Assembly: GCA_964434575.1 (NCBI GenBank)
Contig: CAYSWB010000012.1
Coordinates: forward strand, 1 to 46,459
Direction: 5' to 3'
DNA: 46,459 bases
Source of the DNA: DAORHV01 sp964434575
Lineage (GTDB): Bacteria > Patescibacteriota > Gracilibacteria > Peribacterales > Peribacteraceae
The notes beneath the pieces were generated by a model that worked only from the letters and a program-made list of their open reading frames with translations, did no database searches and was not told the origin of the DNA. This document shows positions 38,937-46,459 of the stretch, piece by piece. The translations under genes and the position numbers were made by a program. Within the stretch, counting starts at the first letter, position 1. Each line of letters begins with the position of its first letter.

Positions 38937-40052
38937 ATGTCGCTAAACGACGCGTCTCCCACGGGCCACAGCCAGCTCGACGCGCTGCTGACGCTGATGC
39001 GCCAGCCGCTGCCGGGCGAAGCCGATGCGCGCAAAAAGACGTTCGAGGCCGTCCGCAAGGCCATGAGCGAACTGCAGTCGAATATCACGCAGCTGACGCC
39101 GGCGCAGGTAAAGCGCCTGCACGCCTGCATCTCGGAGTATGAATCCCGCACGAAAACGGTGCAGGACGAAATCCACGGCGATTTGAACCTGCTCCGCGAT
39201 CAGGTGATCAAAACCCACGGCGCTCCCGCGGCCGCGCCGGCACCGGCAGCCACGCCCGGCGCCGCTCCGGCCGGCCAGCCGGCCATGACGCTGCAACAGT
39301 ACGAGGACAGCATGTTTCCGAACCCCGCGCAGCGCACCGGCATCGGCTGGACGCTCCGGCATGTCGGCTACATGCTCCACCGCATCGGCTCGCTGTTCCG
39401 CCGCCGCACAGCCGGCGGCACGGGCCCTGCGGCCGTACCTCCGCCTCCGGTGCCCGAAACGGCCGCCACGACCGGCGGCACGGACATCGAAACGCTTCCG
39501 CTGGTGCGCGGCCAGCCGCAAAACCTGCTCACCACGTTTGCCAACCGCGGACTACTCCGCCTGGGCGACGCGCGATTGTCCATCGTCCGCGCCGGCACCG
39601 GCGTGAACGAGAAGTACTTCTTCGACATCGGCACCAAGCGCTACCAACTGGTCATCAACGACAACGCGTACGAAGGCGGCCCGCTGGCGGACACGGACGT
39701 CAGCCGAGAGTTGTTCGCCAACCAGGGCGGCATGTTCTCCAACACCGGCGTCCAGTTCCAGGACGGCAGCGTCGTGATCATCGGCGAGGGAAACCACCCC
39801 TTTGGAGGCCCCCGTGGCGGACGCACGTACATCCCGCGCAACGATTTCATCAACATGGTCCAGGAAGTCGTAAAACAGCAGGCGGCCGGCGCCACCACCG
39901 TCACCTTCAACAACGTCAGTGTCCGCTACACGGGCAGAATCCAGACCGGCCCCGGCGGCATGTCCGATCGCTCCACCCCCTTCCGCGGCCCGGTCGATCA
40001 GCCGGCGCGCGTCATCCCGAGCATCCGGTTCGTGGAAGTACCGAGATCCTGA
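38937..40052 (+). CDS. Hypothetical protein with helical N-domain, Ala/Pro linker and C-terminal globular domain
   Basis: 371 aa, no signal peptide. Residues 10-90 are helical (ALLTLMRQPLPGEADARKK, LTPAQVKRLHACISEYES). An Ala/Pro/Gly linker follows (95-120), then a short basic amphipathic segment (WTLRHVGYMLHRIGSLFRRR), another Pro linker, and a globular C-terminal domain from about 185 (LLRLGDARLSIVRAGTGVNEKYFFDIG, VVIIGEGNHPFGGPRGGRTYIPR). Not recognised. Its style of disordered linkers resembles the protein at 9467-10516. The 3' end overlaps rnhB by 55 nt on the opposite strand. Confidence 0.68.
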   Translation: MSLNDASPTGHSQLDALLTLMRQPLPGEADARKKTFEAVRKAMSELQSNITQLTPAQVKRLHACISEYESRTKTVQDEIHGDLNLLRDQVIKTHGAPAAAPAPAATPGAAPAGQPAMTLQQYEDSMFPNPAQRTGIGWTLRHVGYMLHRIGSLFRRRTAGGTGPAAVPPPPVPETAATTGGTDIETLPLVRGQPQNLLTTFANRGLLRLGDARLSIVRAGTGVNEKYFFDIGTKRYQLVINDNAYEGGPLADTDVSRELFANQGGMFSNTGVQFQDGSVVIIGEGNHPFGGPRGGRTYIPRNDFINMVQEVVKQQAAGATTVTFNNVSVRYTGRIQTGPGGMSDRSTPFRGPVDQPARVIPSIRFVEVPRS

Positions 40053-40654
40053 AGAAACTCCGTGAGGAACGTGCGGCGGTGCTCCGGGCAGCAGCCGTGT
40101 TTGCGGATGGCGGCGTAGTGTTCGGATGTGCCGTAGCCTTTGTGATCCGCGAAACCGTACCCCGGCGCCGCGGCGTCCATGTCCGTCATCAGGCGGTCGC
40201 GCGTGACCTTGGCCACGATGGACGCGGCGGCGATGCACGGTTCGGACTGGTCGCCGCGCACGACGGAACTGTGCGGATGGTCGAACCAGAACGCGTCGCG
40301 GCCGTCCACGAGCAGGTACAGCTTGCCGGCCGTGGCGGCCACCTGCGCCACCGCTTGCTGCATGGCGATCTCGGTGCATGCCAAAATGCCGATGCTATCC
40401 ACCTGCGCGGCGGACACCACGCCCACGCCGTACACGCAGTGCTTGGAGATCCACTGAAACGACGCCTCGCGCTGATCGGCCGTCATGCGCTTGCTGTCGT
40501 CGATGCGGATGTCTTTCGGGCGCTTGCGCTTCGGCAGCGCGCACGCGCACGCCACCACCGGACCGGCCAAGGCGCCGCGTCCGGCTTCGTCGATGCCGAC
40601 GAGCACGGACTGCCCTTCCTTGTGCAATTCGACGACGGTCAAACCGGCCTGCAT
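39998..40654 (-). CDS. rnhB: Ribonuclease HII
   Basis: 218 aa. Catalytic motifs GIDEAGRGALAGPVVACA (Asp, Glu), IDDSKRMT, YLLVDGRDAF (Asp), and ASIVAKVTRDRLM identify RNase HII, which nicks DNA at single ribonucleotides and removes RNA primers. ATG 40654 is preferred over a TTG at 40660 because TAGGCT ends 6 nt before it. The C-terminus runs 55 nt into the convergent neighbour. Confidence 0.94.
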   Translation of the reverse strand: MQAGLTVVELHKEGQSVLVGIDEAGRGALAGPVVACACALPKRKRPKDIRIDDSKRMTADQREASFQWISKHCVYGVGVVSAAQVDSIGILACTEIAMQQAVAQVAATAGKLYLLVDGRDAFWFDHPHSSVVRGDQSEPCIAAASIVAKVTRDRLMTDMDAAAPGYGFADHKGYGTSEHYAAIRKHGCCPEHRRTFLTEFLQDLGTSTNRMLGMTRAG

Positions 40655-40660
40655 GCGCAA

Positions 40661-40666
40661 AGCCTA
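40661..40666 (-). promoter_or_regulatory. -10 box (TAGGCT) of rnhB
   Basis: TAGGCT ends 6 nt before ATG 40654 and lies in the 29-nt gap after the upstream membrane protein gene. Confidence 0.4.
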
Positions 40667-40683
40667 GCACGGCACGCCGCGGT

Positions 40684-41613
40684 CTAACGCTTCTTCTTTT
40701 TGCGCGTCAACCGCCGCCACGGCCACAAGAGCGTGTCGCGGCTGGGAACCAGCCAGCCTGGCGCACGCGATTGCTGCATGTATTCCTCGAACGTGACCCA
40801 CGTGAAGAGCACCAGGGTGTACAACGTGCCTTCGCCGGTGACGCCGGTCGTCCAGACCAGGGAGCGCTGGACCCAGATGAGCAGCCAGAAGTATCCGGCG
40901 TACAGGCGGTACCGCGTGAACATCAGGAACAAGGCGGCGGTGTGCAGCCACCAGGAACCGGCCCACCACCACGACACGGCATCCGGATACGCGTCCACCA
41001 GGTTCATGACCCACTGTTTCAGCACCGGGTGGACGCTCATGATGTCCATCTGGAAGTGGTCGTACTGTCCCGGGAACGACGAGAGCCACTGGTCTCCCAT
41101 GATCCACCGTTGCTCCTGGTACTTGAACCCGATGAGGATGAGCACGAACGTGAGCAGCGCCCACTTGCGCGGCGTCATGGAATCGCGGAAGAAGTAGAGC
41201 AAGCCCAGCCAGATGGCCACGCCGCTGAACACGATGAAGCCGAAACCGTGGAACGACGACAGCAGGATGTTGGTCTGCACGAAGAGCAGCACGACGCCCG
41301 CCCAGCGGACCTTCTTGTTGTAGATGAGCAACACGCCCACCGTGGCCTGACAGAAGATGACGATGCCGGCGAGAACGTCGGCGTAGGGCAGCATGAACCG
41401 CAGGAACGCGTCGTAGCCCTTCATGGTGAATCCGGCATCCAGCCAGTAGTTGATGTCGGTGGCGAGCGGCACGATGCGCGCGCCGAAGAAGCTGTCGGTG
41501 AGCTTGAAGTACGCCGCCGCCACGAAGAACAATCCCACGAACAACTGCGCGATCCTCGTCCAGAACGGATCGGGGACGAACGCGGGCCGGCGCTTGGGCG
41601 TGCGTGGCGTCAT
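40684..41613 (-). CDS. Polytopic membrane protein, DoxX-like layout
   Basis: 309 aa with about eight hydrophobic helices. The N-terminal part (FWTRIAQLFVGLFFVAAAYF, then MLPYADVLAGIVIFCQATVGVLL) has the layout of DoxX/TQO-type or HTTM-type proteins; the assignment is weak. Trp and Tyr are abundant at the membrane interface (YPDAVSWWWAGSWWLHTAAL), and the C-terminus is strongly basic (RRLTRKKKKR). Its ATG overlaps the stop of the upstream gene (ATGA), so both are coupled. Function unknown. Confidence 0.68.
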   Translation of the reverse strand: MTPRTPKRRPAFVPDPFWTRIAQLFVGLFFVAAAYFKLTDSFFGARIVPLATDINYWLDAGFTMKGYDAFLRFMLPYADVLAGIVIFCQATVGVLLIYNKKVRWAGVVLLFVQTNILLSSFHGFGFIVFSGVAIWLGLLYFFRDSMTPRKWALLTFVLILIGFKYQEQRWIMGDQWLSSFPGQYDHFQMDIMSVHPVLKQWVMNLVDAYPDAVSWWWAGSWWLHTAALFLMFTRYRLYAGYFWLLIWVQRSLVWTTGVTGEGTLYTLVLFTWVTFEEYMQQSRAPGWLVPSRDTLLWPWRRLTRKKKKR

Positions 41614-42059
41614 TCTTTATTGCGGAACCATTCGGCGTTCGGATCGAGCGGCATGTCGCAGGCGTTGTTCGGATCGAGGAAGAAGTTGCCTTTGTAGACC
41701 GGGCGCGCCCACACCACGGTCCAGCCGTCGGACATGGTCCGTCCGCACTGGATGGTGCGGGCCCACATGGCGCAGCTGAAATGGTTGTGCATCGGCGCGC
41801 TGAACACGGCGCCGGGACCGTACGTGCTCGCCGTCACGGACTGGGTTGCGGCGTTCTCATCGCTCGGATCGCCGGAGTACACCTCCACGCGGCACCAGCT
41901 GTCGGTGTACATCGCGCCCCACTGCGTGAACTTCATCAGGCCGAAATAGCCCGGCAGCATGAGACAGGACACGATGGCGAAAGCCACCGCGGCGAATGCC
42001 AGCGACCAAGGCCGAAACAGGCTCGGCATCCCGGGACGACGCTGAAAAAGCAACATCAT
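41610..42059 (-). CDS. Hypothetical single-pass membrane protein with extracytoplasmic Cys domain
   Basis: 149 aa from ATG 42059. A basic N-terminus and one hydrophobic helix (SLAFAAVAFAIVSCLMLPGYF) are followed by an extracytoplasmic part with four cysteines (WCRVEV, HFSCAMW, IQCGRT, NNACDMP), likely two disulfides. The partner gene for a polytopic protein overlaps its stop, which suggests a membrane complex. In-frame codons upstream to 42194 look non-coding. Not recognised; no promoter box found. Confidence 0.6.
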   Translation of the reverse strand: MMLLFQRRPGMPSLFRPWSLAFAAVAFAIVSCLMLPGYFGLMKFTQWGAMYTDSWCRVEVYSGDPSDENAATQSVTASTYGPGAVFSAPMHNHFSCAMWARTIQCGRTMSDGWTVVWARPVYKGNFFLDPNNACDMPLDPNAEWFRNKE

Positions 42060-42136
42060 GTGCGGGCCACAGTTTGCACCTCCCGCGCCCGTGCCGCTAC
42101 TGCGCTCGGGAACGGATTGTGTCCTTGCAATACTCG

Positions 42137-43822
42137 CTATTCCACGTGCACCACGCCGCCCGCGGTGGGGTACAGGTGGTCGTGGAACTCCCAATCGCCG
42201 GGCTCATCGAACGTGAACGTCCAGCTCTCGCCGCTCAGCACGCCCTTCTGCGGGTCGAATGCGCCCTGGTCGTAGACCTGGTGGGTGGGATGGTCGTTGG
42301 ACGCCGGCCACATGGGATCTTCGGAATCGTTGATCCACGTGACGGACTCGCCGGCGGCGATGGTCACCTCCTCGGGCGAGAACTCCTGGCCGTCGAACCG
42401 GATGACCGCGCCTTCCACCGACTCGATGGCGCCGGAGGTGGGCGTGGGGGGAGGCAGGATCTCGGACGGATTCGGTTCCGAAGAATCCATGCCGGAGAGC
42501 GGCACCGACTGCGACACCGAGAACAGGTTCGTCACCATCCGCCACAAGCCGCCGAAGAAATCGCCGATGCCGCGGAAGATGCGTACGAAGATATTTTCGG
42601 GCGGAGGCGGGTTCATGAGGGTGCCGTCGGGGTCGCAGAACTTGCGGTATTCCTCGGGGAACTGCGGACAATGCTTCACGCGCTTCTCTTTGAAATACAC
42701 CGGACGCAGCATGGCGGCTCCGATATCGCTGTAGCAGGCCGTTCGCTGGCCGTCGAAATCGGCCAGCAGCGAACACGTGCGCATGGCGTCGACCTCCTGG
42801 TCGTAGTTGAGCAGGTTCTCGATCATGCCGGTGACGCAGTTCTTCCGCTCATCGGCCGGGAAGGTCTCGCACATCTCCACGCCGCGCTCCACCACCTTGG
42901 CTTCGTCGAACAAGGCATCGCCCAGGATGATCTTCTGCCAGCCTAAATTGCCCACCAGCTGGCCGATGCCGCGGGTGCAGGCGGGCCGCGTGGACGGATC
43001 GGCGGCCAGGCATTCGGCCGCAGCCTTGGCCACGTCGTGATCGTGCATGCGGAGCAGGTACGACGCGTGGTTGTAGTAGCACTCCCACTGGTACTCCAGG
43101 CCCAGCCTGCTGCACGGAAGCAGCGGGTCTTTGGCGTCGAACACGCCGTCGCGCTGTTCGTTGCGCAGGAAGGAATTGATGTTCTCCATGAACATCCCCT
43201 GCCAGCAGGCCTGCCGCTTGAAGTCCGTGGTCGGCAGCTCGTCGCACCGGGCGATGACGTCGTCCAAATCGTAGGCGTACGACATCATGAAGCCGTGACC
43301 CACGCCGTGGTAGCAAAAGAAACGCTGATCGGGCGGCGCGGATTCGCACACGCTCTGGGCGGCGTCCACCGGAGAATCGGAGTTGGCCAACACGATCTCG
43401 AAGAAGCCGTGCTGGCAGCCATAGTAATAATCGCGCGGGCAGCGCATGAACGTCTCGCCGGAATACCCGTAGTCCTTGGCCAGCTGGCGTCCGATGACGT
43501 GGGCCAGCTCGTGGCCGTCGGAGAAGATGCCGAAGTCCGCGTGCACGGTCATCATGTCGTCCAGTACCGTCACCGCCAGCACCGGGCCGCCGATGGTGGT
43601 GGCCGCCCGCAGAATCGATTCGGCGCAGCGGTATCCGGGGGCGCACAGCGTGGCGTAACAGTCGGTCCGGCCTCCCGGCGTGTCGCTGTTCGTGCACGCC
43701 TCCACGCCCAAACGCACCTGTTCCATGTCGATTTCCTCCTCTTGGGCATGCGCCGGAACCGCAGTGAACGCTGCGCAGGAAGCTGCCAGAAGGATTCCGA
43801 ACAGGAAGCGACGGTGGATCAT
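42137..43822 (-). CDS. Secreted Cys-repeat protein with C-terminal cupredoxin-like domain
   Basis: 561 aa. Signal peptide (IHRRFLFGILLAASCAAFTA, cleavage after AHA). Residues 70-400 show HELAHVIGRQ, FMRCPRDYYYGCQHGFFE and then about six further units with a Cys, 8-11 residues, CxxG or similar, and a hydrophobic helix (FFCYHGVGHGFMM, QACWQGMFMENI, PACTRGIGQLVG, KNCVTGMIENLL). A Pro/Ser linker leads to a cupredoxin-like domain of about 90 residues (FSPEEVTIAAGESVTWIND, then WEFHDHLYPTAGGVVHVE). The usual type-1 copper Cys is absent, so any copper would be bound by His only. TACAAT ends 8 nt before ATG 43822. Confidence 0.78.
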   Translation of the reverse strand: MIHRRFLFGILLAASCAAFTAVPAHAQEEEIDMEQVRLGVEACTNSDTPGGRTDCYATLCAPGYRCAESILRAATTIGGPVLAVTVLDDMMTVHADFGIFSDGHELAHVIGRQLAKDYGYSGETFMRCPRDYYYGCQHGFFEIVLANSDSPVDAAQSVCESAPPDQRFFCYHGVGHGFMMSYAYDLDDVIARCDELPTTDFKRQACWQGMFMENINSFLRNEQRDGVFDAKDPLLPCSRLGLEYQWECYYNHASYLLRMHDHDVAKAAAECLAADPSTRPACTRGIGQLVGNLGWQKIILGDALFDEAKVVERGVEMCETFPADERKNCVTGMIENLLNYDQEVDAMRTCSLLADFDGQRTACYSDIGAAMLRPVYFKEKRVKHCPQFPEEYRKFCDPDGTLMNPPPPENIFVRIFRGIGDFFGGLWRMVTNLFSVSQSVPLSGMDSSEPNPSEILPPPTPTSGAIESVEGAVIRFDGQEFSPEEVTIAAGESVTWINDSEDPMWPASNDHPTHQVYDQGAFDPQKGVLSGESWTFTFDEPGDWEFHDHLYPTAGGVVHVE

Positions 43823-43830
43823 GGGGTCGG

Positions 43831-43836
43831 ATTGTA
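43831..43836 (-). promoter_or_regulatory. -10 box (TACAAT) of the cupredoxin-domain gene
   Basis: TACAAT ends 8 nt before ATG 43822. The same bases overlap the possible -35 of the divergent aldolase promoter. Confidence 0.5.
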
Positions 43837-43861
43837 GCACTGATGGACCTCGGCCTATACT
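43832..43861 (+). promoter_or_regulatory. Promoter of the aldolase-gnd operon
   Basis: TTGTAG (43832-43837), an 18-bp spacer and TATACT (43856-43861). It gives a leader of about 22 nt to ATG 43891 without a Shine-Dalgarno. Confidence 0.5.
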
Positions 43862-43890
43862 GCCTTCATATTCTACCGCTTCCCCGCCTT

Positions 43891-44547
43891 ATGAAACTCT
43901 TCCTGGATACCGCCAACGTCGATCAGGTCGCCGAAATCGCCGCCTGGGGCGTCTTGGACGGCGTGACCACCAACCCGAGCCTGGTCGCCAAGGAAGGGAA
44001 GGACTTCAAGACGGTGGTGCTGGCCATGTGCAAGCACGTCGATTGCGTCAGCGCCCAGGTGACGGCCAAGGACTTCGAGGGCATGAAGAAGCAGGGTGAG
44101 GAGTACGCAGGCTGGCACAAGAACATCTACGTGAAAGTGCCGATGACCGTGGAAGGCCTGAAGGCGGTGAAGTATTTTTCGTCCAAGGGCATCCGCACGA
44201 ACGTGACGCTGGTGTTCTCGTCCGCCCAGGCCGTGCTGGCCGCCAAGGCCGGCGCCACCATCATCAGCCCGTTCATCGGCCGCCTGGACGACATCGGCGA
44301 GAACGGCATGACGCTCATCGCCGAGATCATGCAGATCTGGCGCCAGTACAACTTCCCGACCGAAGTGCTGGTGGCCTCCACCCGCCACCCGCGCCACATT
44401 TTGGACGCGGCGATCCTGGGCGCGCACATCTGCACGCTGCCGTACGACGTGTTCACCAAGCTGCCCAAGCACGCCCTCACCGACTCCGGTCTGAAGAAGT
44501 TCCAGGAGGACTGGGAGAAGGTGCAGGCCGCAGCCAAGAAAAAATAG
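43891..44547 (+). CDS. Fructose-6-phosphate aldolase / small transaldolase
   Basis: 218 aa, the length of the FSA/TalC subfamily. MKLFLDTANVDQV, GVTTNPSLVAKEG, NIYVKVPMT with the Schiff-base lysine (Lys82), TNVTLVFSSAQAVLAAKAGA and ISPFIGRLDD are diagnostic. It either moves a dihydroxyacetone unit (transaldolase) or cleaves fructose 6-phosphate; the two cannot be told apart by eye, but pairing with gnd favours transaldolase in the pentose phosphate pathway. An in-frame ATG at 43843 lies upstream of the promoter and is rejected. Confidence 0.9.
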   Translation: MKLFLDTANVDQVAEIAAWGVLDGVTTNPSLVAKEGKDFKTVVLAMCKHVDCVSAQVTAKDFEGMKKQGEEYAGWHKNIYVKVPMTVEGLKAVKYFSSKGIRTNVTLVFSSAQAVLAAKAGATIISPFIGRLDDIGENGMTLIAEIMQIWRQYNFPTEVLVASTRHPRHILDAAILGAHICTLPYDVFTKLPKHALTDSGLKKFQEDWEKVQAAAKKK

Positions 44548-44572
44548 ATTCCATCCACTCCCCCTTCGCGCG

Positions 44573-45979
44573 ATGCACATCGGATTGATCGGACTCGGCA
44601 CCATGGGCGCCAACCTGGCCCGCAACGCGGCCCACAACGGCGCGACCGTGGCGGTGTACAACCGCACGACGGAAAAGACCGACGCGTTCATGGCCGCGCA
44701 CAAGAGCGAGGGCAAGTTCGTGGCGTGCAAGACGCTGAAAGACATGCAGAAGGCGCTCCCCGCCCCGCGCATGATCGTGCTGATGGTAAAGGCGGGCCAG
44801 CCGGTGGACGACATGATCGCCGAGCTGCTCCCGGTGCTGTCCAAGGGCGACATCATCATCGACGCCGGCAACAGCCTGTTCACCGACACGAACCGCCGCG
44901 AGAAGGAACTGGCCGAGAAAGGCATGCACTTCGTGGGCATGGGCGTGTCCGGCGGCGAGGAAGGTGCGCTGAAGGGCCCGAGCATGATGCCCGGCGGCAG
45001 CGAGGAATCCTGGCAGGCGCTGAAGCCGCTGGTGGAAAAGATGGCCGCCAACGACGGCGACGGCGGCAAGTGCGTGGCTCACATCGGACCCGGCGGCGCG
45101 GGACACTTCGTGAAGATGGTCCACAACGGCATCGAGTACGGCATCATGCAGATCATCGCCGAATGCTACGACGTGCTGCGGAGCATCGGCGGTTACGACC
45201 ACGAGCAGCTGGCCGAGACGTTCGAATCCTGGAACATGCTGCCCGAGCTGCAGTCGTTCCTGCTGGAGATCACCGGCAGGATTTTCCACGTGAAGGACGC
45301 CGAAGCGGGCAAGTACGTCATCGACGTCATCAAGGACGCGGCCGGCCAGAAAGGAACGGGAAAATGGACCACTGAGACCGCCATGAACTACGGCGTGGCC
45401 ATCCCCACCATCAACGCCGCGGTGGACGCCCGCATCTTGTCTGGCGCCGCCGATCTGCGCAAAGAGCACGCCAAGTTCCCGTTCAGCATCGACATCCACG
45501 ACCCGCTGCCCCGCCCGCAGAAGCTGCGCGCGCTGGTGGCTGCGACCATGGAGCTGTCCGTGATCTGCGCGTACCTGCAGGGCTTCGAGCTGATGAAGAC
45601 CGCCGACAAGGCCGAGAAGTGGAACTTGAACCTGTCCGAGATCGCCCGCATCTGGAAGGGCGGCTGCATCATCCGGTCCACGTTCCTCAAGACCCTGGAG
45701 CAGGCCTACTCCACCGACAAGAACGCGTCGCAGGCCGGATGGGAAGCCATCCAGGCGCGCTTCGCCGGCGAACGCCAGCTGGACTGGCGCCAGGTGGTGG
45801 AGATCGGCGTCAGCCGCGGCGTGCCCATGCCGGCCGTCAGCATGTCGCTGGCCTACTACGACACGCTCATCCGCAAGCGCTTGCCGCAGCACCTGGTCCA
45901 GGCGCAGCGCGACTTCTTCGGCGCGCACACCTACGAACGCACCGACAAGAGCGGCACGTTCCACACGAAGTGGGAGTAA
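44573..45979 (+). CDS. gnd: 6-phosphogluconate dehydrogenase, decarboxylating
   Basis: 468 aa, full length. Rossmann GLIGLGTMGANLARN with VYNRTTEK (NADP-type Arg/Thr), IIDAGNSLFTDTNRREKEL, the signature VGMGVSGGEEGALKGPSMMPGG, and catalytic GHFVKMVHNGIEYGIMQ with the active Lys and Glu. C-terminal helical domain WKGGCIIRSTFL and TYERTDKSGTFHTKWE complete the family pattern. It oxidises 6-phosphogluconate to ribulose 5-phosphate, CO2 and NADPH. It is 25 nt after the aldolase gene in one operon, linking oxidative and non-oxidative branches. Confidence 0.96.
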   Translation: MHIGLIGLGTMGANLARNAAHNGATVAVYNRTTEKTDAFMAAHKSEGKFVACKTLKDMQKALPAPRMIVLMVKAGQPVDDMIAELLPVLSKGDIIIDAGNSLFTDTNRREKELAEKGMHFVGMGVSGGEEGALKGPSMMPGGSEESWQALKPLVEKMAANDGDGGKCVAHIGPGGAGHFVKMVHNGIEYGIMQIIAECYDVLRSIGGYDHEQLAETFESWNMLPELQSFLLEITGRIFHVKDAEAGKYVIDVIKDAAGQKGTGKWTTETAMNYGVAIPTINAAVDARILSGAADLRKEHAKFPFSIDIHDPLPRPQKLRALVAATMELSVICAYLQGFELMKTADKAEKWNLNLSEIARIWKGGCIIRSTFLKTLEQAYSTDKNASQAGWEAIQARFAGERQLDWRQVVEIGVSRGVPMPAVSMSLAYYDTLIRKRLPQHLVQAQRDFFGAHTYERTDKSGTFHTKWE

Positions 45980-46033
45980 ATCCCGCCCACGGTCCCTCCG
46001 GACTCCGGGGCTCCTTGGACTCCACGACTCCGT

Positions 46034-46438
46034 TCAGCCTCCTTCCGTCGCGACCTCTTCACGGCGCTGCTCCTCGGTGGCTTTGCGTTCCTGCTCGCCC
46101 TGCTTGGCCATCTGACCGGCGTCGGGCCGGATTTCGGCGGCGGACTGTTTGGCCTGCGCCAATTCCTGCTCACGGGTCTTGGTGCCGGACTTGGAGATTT
46201 TCTGCTCCTGCTTGCTCTGCTTGTCCTTCTTGTCCTGGTCGCCCTTCAAACCCTCCAGCTGCTGCCGCAGCGACTGCAGCTTGGCCGAGTTGTCGATTTT
46301 CACCACCTGCTGCGCCAGCAGCGCCTTGCCCTCGCTGCGCAGTTTGTCCTGCGCACCCTTTTGCTTGCGGTTCGCCCCGGCCTCCATTCCACGCTGGGAG
46401 GAGAGGCTTAACTCGAATTCGTCGTCGGAGGAATACAT
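46034..46438 (-). CDS. Hypothetical highly charged coiled-coil protein
   Basis: 134 aa, very rich in Gln, Lys, Glu and Ala (GANRKQKGAQDKLRSEGKA, LRQQLEGLKGDQDKKDKQSK, QGEQERKATEEQRREEV). No signal peptide or membrane segment. Coiled-coil or disordered. A TAGAGT box 8 nt before ATG 46438 supports the start. Function unknown. Confidence 0.6.
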   Translation of the reverse strand: MYSSDDEFELSLSSQRGMEAGANRKQKGAQDKLRSEGKALLAQQVVKIDNSAKLQSLRQQLEGLKGDQDKKDKQSKQEQKISKSGTKTREQELAQAKQSAAEIRPDAGQMAKQGEQERKATEEQRREEVATEGG

Positions 46439-46446
46439 TGGACGTC

Positions 46447-46452
46447 ACTCTA
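46447..46452 (-). promoter_or_regulatory. -10 box (TAGAGT) of the coiled-coil protein gene
   Basis: TAGAGT ends 8 nt before ATG 46438, at the right edge of the window. Confidence 0.4.
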
Positions 46453-46459
46453 GCACAAA

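Noticed and set aside
43843..43890. Upstream in-frame ATG of the aldolase gene
   Set aside because: It precedes the TATACT promoter box and adds residues not found in the family; ATG 43891 begins exactly at the conserved MKLFLDTAN.

Overview
The window is a 46 kb, gene-dense, GC-rich bacterial segment with standard TAG/TGA/TAA stops. It encodes translation, repair and central-metabolism genes (pheS, rsmG, an RlmE-type methyltransferase, rnhB, polX, a family-4-like uracil-DNA glycosylase, purM, purE, purK, pyrE, an fsa/tal-type aldolase, gnd) mixed with many exported or membrane proteins of unknown function. The gene mix (solo Pol X core without PHP, lone ftsE, Cys-repeat and cupredoxin exported proteins, small orphan ORFs) suggests a GC-rich Patescibacteria/CPR-like lineage. 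That placement is an inference with moderate-to-low confidence. A striking host signature supports one coherent genome: about 20 genes have a -10-like hexamer (TANNNT type) ending only 6-11 nt before the start codon, and almost no Shine-Dalgarno sequences are visible. Leaderless mRNAs therefore look like the rule.

Layout. 1-4.6 kb: copper handling, with the C-terminal part of a Cu+ P1B ATPase, a Met/His-rich multicopper oxidase lipoprotein, another lipoprotein, and a convergent polytopic membrane protein. 4.9-13.7 kb: housekeeping (MscS channel, Pol X, Cys-rich MarR regulator, purM, a three-gene orphan operon, ftsE, rlmE-like, rsmG, pyrE). 13.9-15.3 kb: an exported protein with the LEDR-T-P N-terminus typical of Planctomycetes. 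15.6-18.3 kb: DUF4331 plus TPR proteins. 18.4-21.5 kb: pheS, a uracil-DNA glycosylase operon and a CNNM-type protein.

21.7-27.9 kb looks like an accessory island anchored at tRNA-Ala(GGC). It carries a perfect 12-bp iteron array at one end and related GGTGACGGC repeats at the other. Between them are a membrane-anchored Mrr-like nuclease, a Trypco2-like small protein paired with a two-TM peptide, a 1140-aa orphan helical protein, and a truncated gene at the far border. 27.9-33.7 kb: P2-type cation ATPase, a zinc-ribbon protein, purEK, and a PsiE-like protein. 33.7-36.5 kb: a second LEDR protein behind a long hairpin-rich leader. 36.5-46.4 kb: an SLH surface protein, tRNA-Arg(GCG) and a tRNA-Arg-like copy with a hairpin inserted in its D loop, rnhB, membrane proteins, a Cys-repeat/cupredoxin protein, and an aldolase-gnd pentose phosphate operon.

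The most unusual observations are: (i) two tRNA copies, 17 kb apart, interrupted in the D loop by a similar hairpin plus A-rich module; (ii) two LEDR proteins that share a C-terminal domain, a 29-bp DNA element upstream and canonical Shine-Dalgarno sites unlike their neighbours; (iii) the iteron-flanked tRNA-Ala island; (iv) the window-wide leaderless promoter architecture.
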